A stretch of 64,000 nucleotides of DNA from Maribacter sp. 1_MG-2023 (lineage in GTDB: Bacteria; Bacteroidota; Bacteroidia; Flavobacteriales; Flavobacteriaceae): assembly GCF_030547005.1 (NCBI RefSeq), contig NZ_JAUOPN010000003.1, positions 62,001-126,000 on the forward strand, written 5' to 3'. The position numbers were made by a program, and so were the translations under genes. Shown piece by piece: positions 63,722 to 64,000 of this stretch (position 1 is the stretch's first letter; each line of letters begins with the position of its first letter). The notes below the pieces were generated by a model, which saw only the letters and a program-made list of their open reading frames with translations, was not told the DNA's origin and did no database searches.

Positions 63722-64000
63722 CTATACATTGAAATAATCAGCTGTTTTTGTAGCTAAAAGCAGCGCTGCGTGCTTCATATTATAATCAAGATCCTTACTG
63801 TCATCTTGAATTTCAAATACATCAAAAATACCTCTCTCCAGTAATGCCTCTTTAGAAATTTCTAATGATCCACAAATAGCTATTACAGGCAGTTGGTATC
63901 TTTTACCCAAATTAAGTATCCCTTGTAATAATTTACCGTTTAATGTTTGCTCATCAATTCTACCTTCACCGGTTATGATGTAATCAAATTTCTCTCGAGC
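63722..64000 (-). CDS. Glycerate kinase, 5' partial
   Basis: The frame is open to the right window edge; 92 C-terminal residues are visible. The TGEGRIDEQTLNGK motif is the signature of the glycerate 2-kinase (GckA/GarK-type) family, followed by LPVIAICGSLE and the C-terminal helices. The frame continues upstream past a TTG at 63910, so that codon is internal. The enzyme phosphorylates glycerate. The N-terminal part lies outside the window. Confidence 0.85.
   Translation of the reverse strand, partial: AREKFDYIITGEGRIDEQTLNGKLLQGILNLGKRYQLPVIAICGSLEISKEALLERGIFDVFEIQDDSKDLDYNMKHAALLLATKTADYFNV

Overview
The window is AT-rich DNA from a member of the Bacteroidota, most likely a marine Flavobacteriaceae. 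The signs are -7 promoter elements of the TAnnTTTG type, type IX secretion (T9SS) sorting domains, a TonB-dependent receptor with a carboxypeptidase-D-like N-terminal domain, DUF4271 and DUF4296 proteins, SCSSD/SCAND-type lipoproteins and heptamer repeats between genes. The genus cannot be fixed from the sequence alone. No tRNA, rRNA, CRISPR array, phage or insertion sequence was seen. Gene density is high and no gene-free stretch exceeds 300 bases.

Left part (1-14.4 kb). A RidA / D-threonine-aldolase-like / M19 dipeptidase operon comes first (the RidA gene is cut by the window edge), then three small exported or membrane proteins. Next are a penicillin-acylase-like lipoprotein with a TPM-domain protein, an MsbA-like ABC exporter, an iron-sulfur/redox operon (Mrp, Nfu-type scaffold, ferredoxin reductase, 2Fe-2S ferredoxin) and an amidase lipoprotein. 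Two genes here are followed directly by heptamer tandem repeats.

Centre (14.4-38.8 kb). This is the standout region. Seven paralogous MacB/FtsX-type permeases of about 780-810 residues lie in one line with two LolD/MacB-type ATPases, a HlyD-type adaptor and a TolC-type outer-membrane channel. Facing them divergently are an NtrC-type (sigma-54) response regulator and a two-helix histidine kinase with almost no periplasmic loop. A 43-bp operator-like sequence occurs three times inside the cluster (36026-36068, 27521-27563, 24867-24909), aligning without gaps and identical at about 25 positions. Each copy sits 51-62 bp upstream of a sigma-54-like element on the minus strand (TGGCAYG-N4-TAG). This suggests that the regulator drives three transcription units of one multi-permease export or envelope-stress system. 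I infer, but cannot prove, a flux-sensing logic like that of Firmicutes BceRS-BceAB.

Right part (38.8-64 kb). A TrmB / LysE / alkyltransferase-like operon is followed by a PhoR-PhoB pair facing a TonB-dependent receptor and an internally duplicated lipoprotein, with a possible Pho-box region between them. After these come two tiny T9SS-sorted proteins with almost no cargo domain, a LuxE-like protein, a transglutaminase membrane protein (DUF3857-TG-DUF2569), three small lipoproteins, TyrS and an epimerase. Then follow an overlapping GT2 / dihydroorotase / DUF4296 operon, a GT39 / DUF4271 / HemD operon, PEP carboxykinase (ATP) and the C-terminal part of a glycerate kinase cut by the window end.
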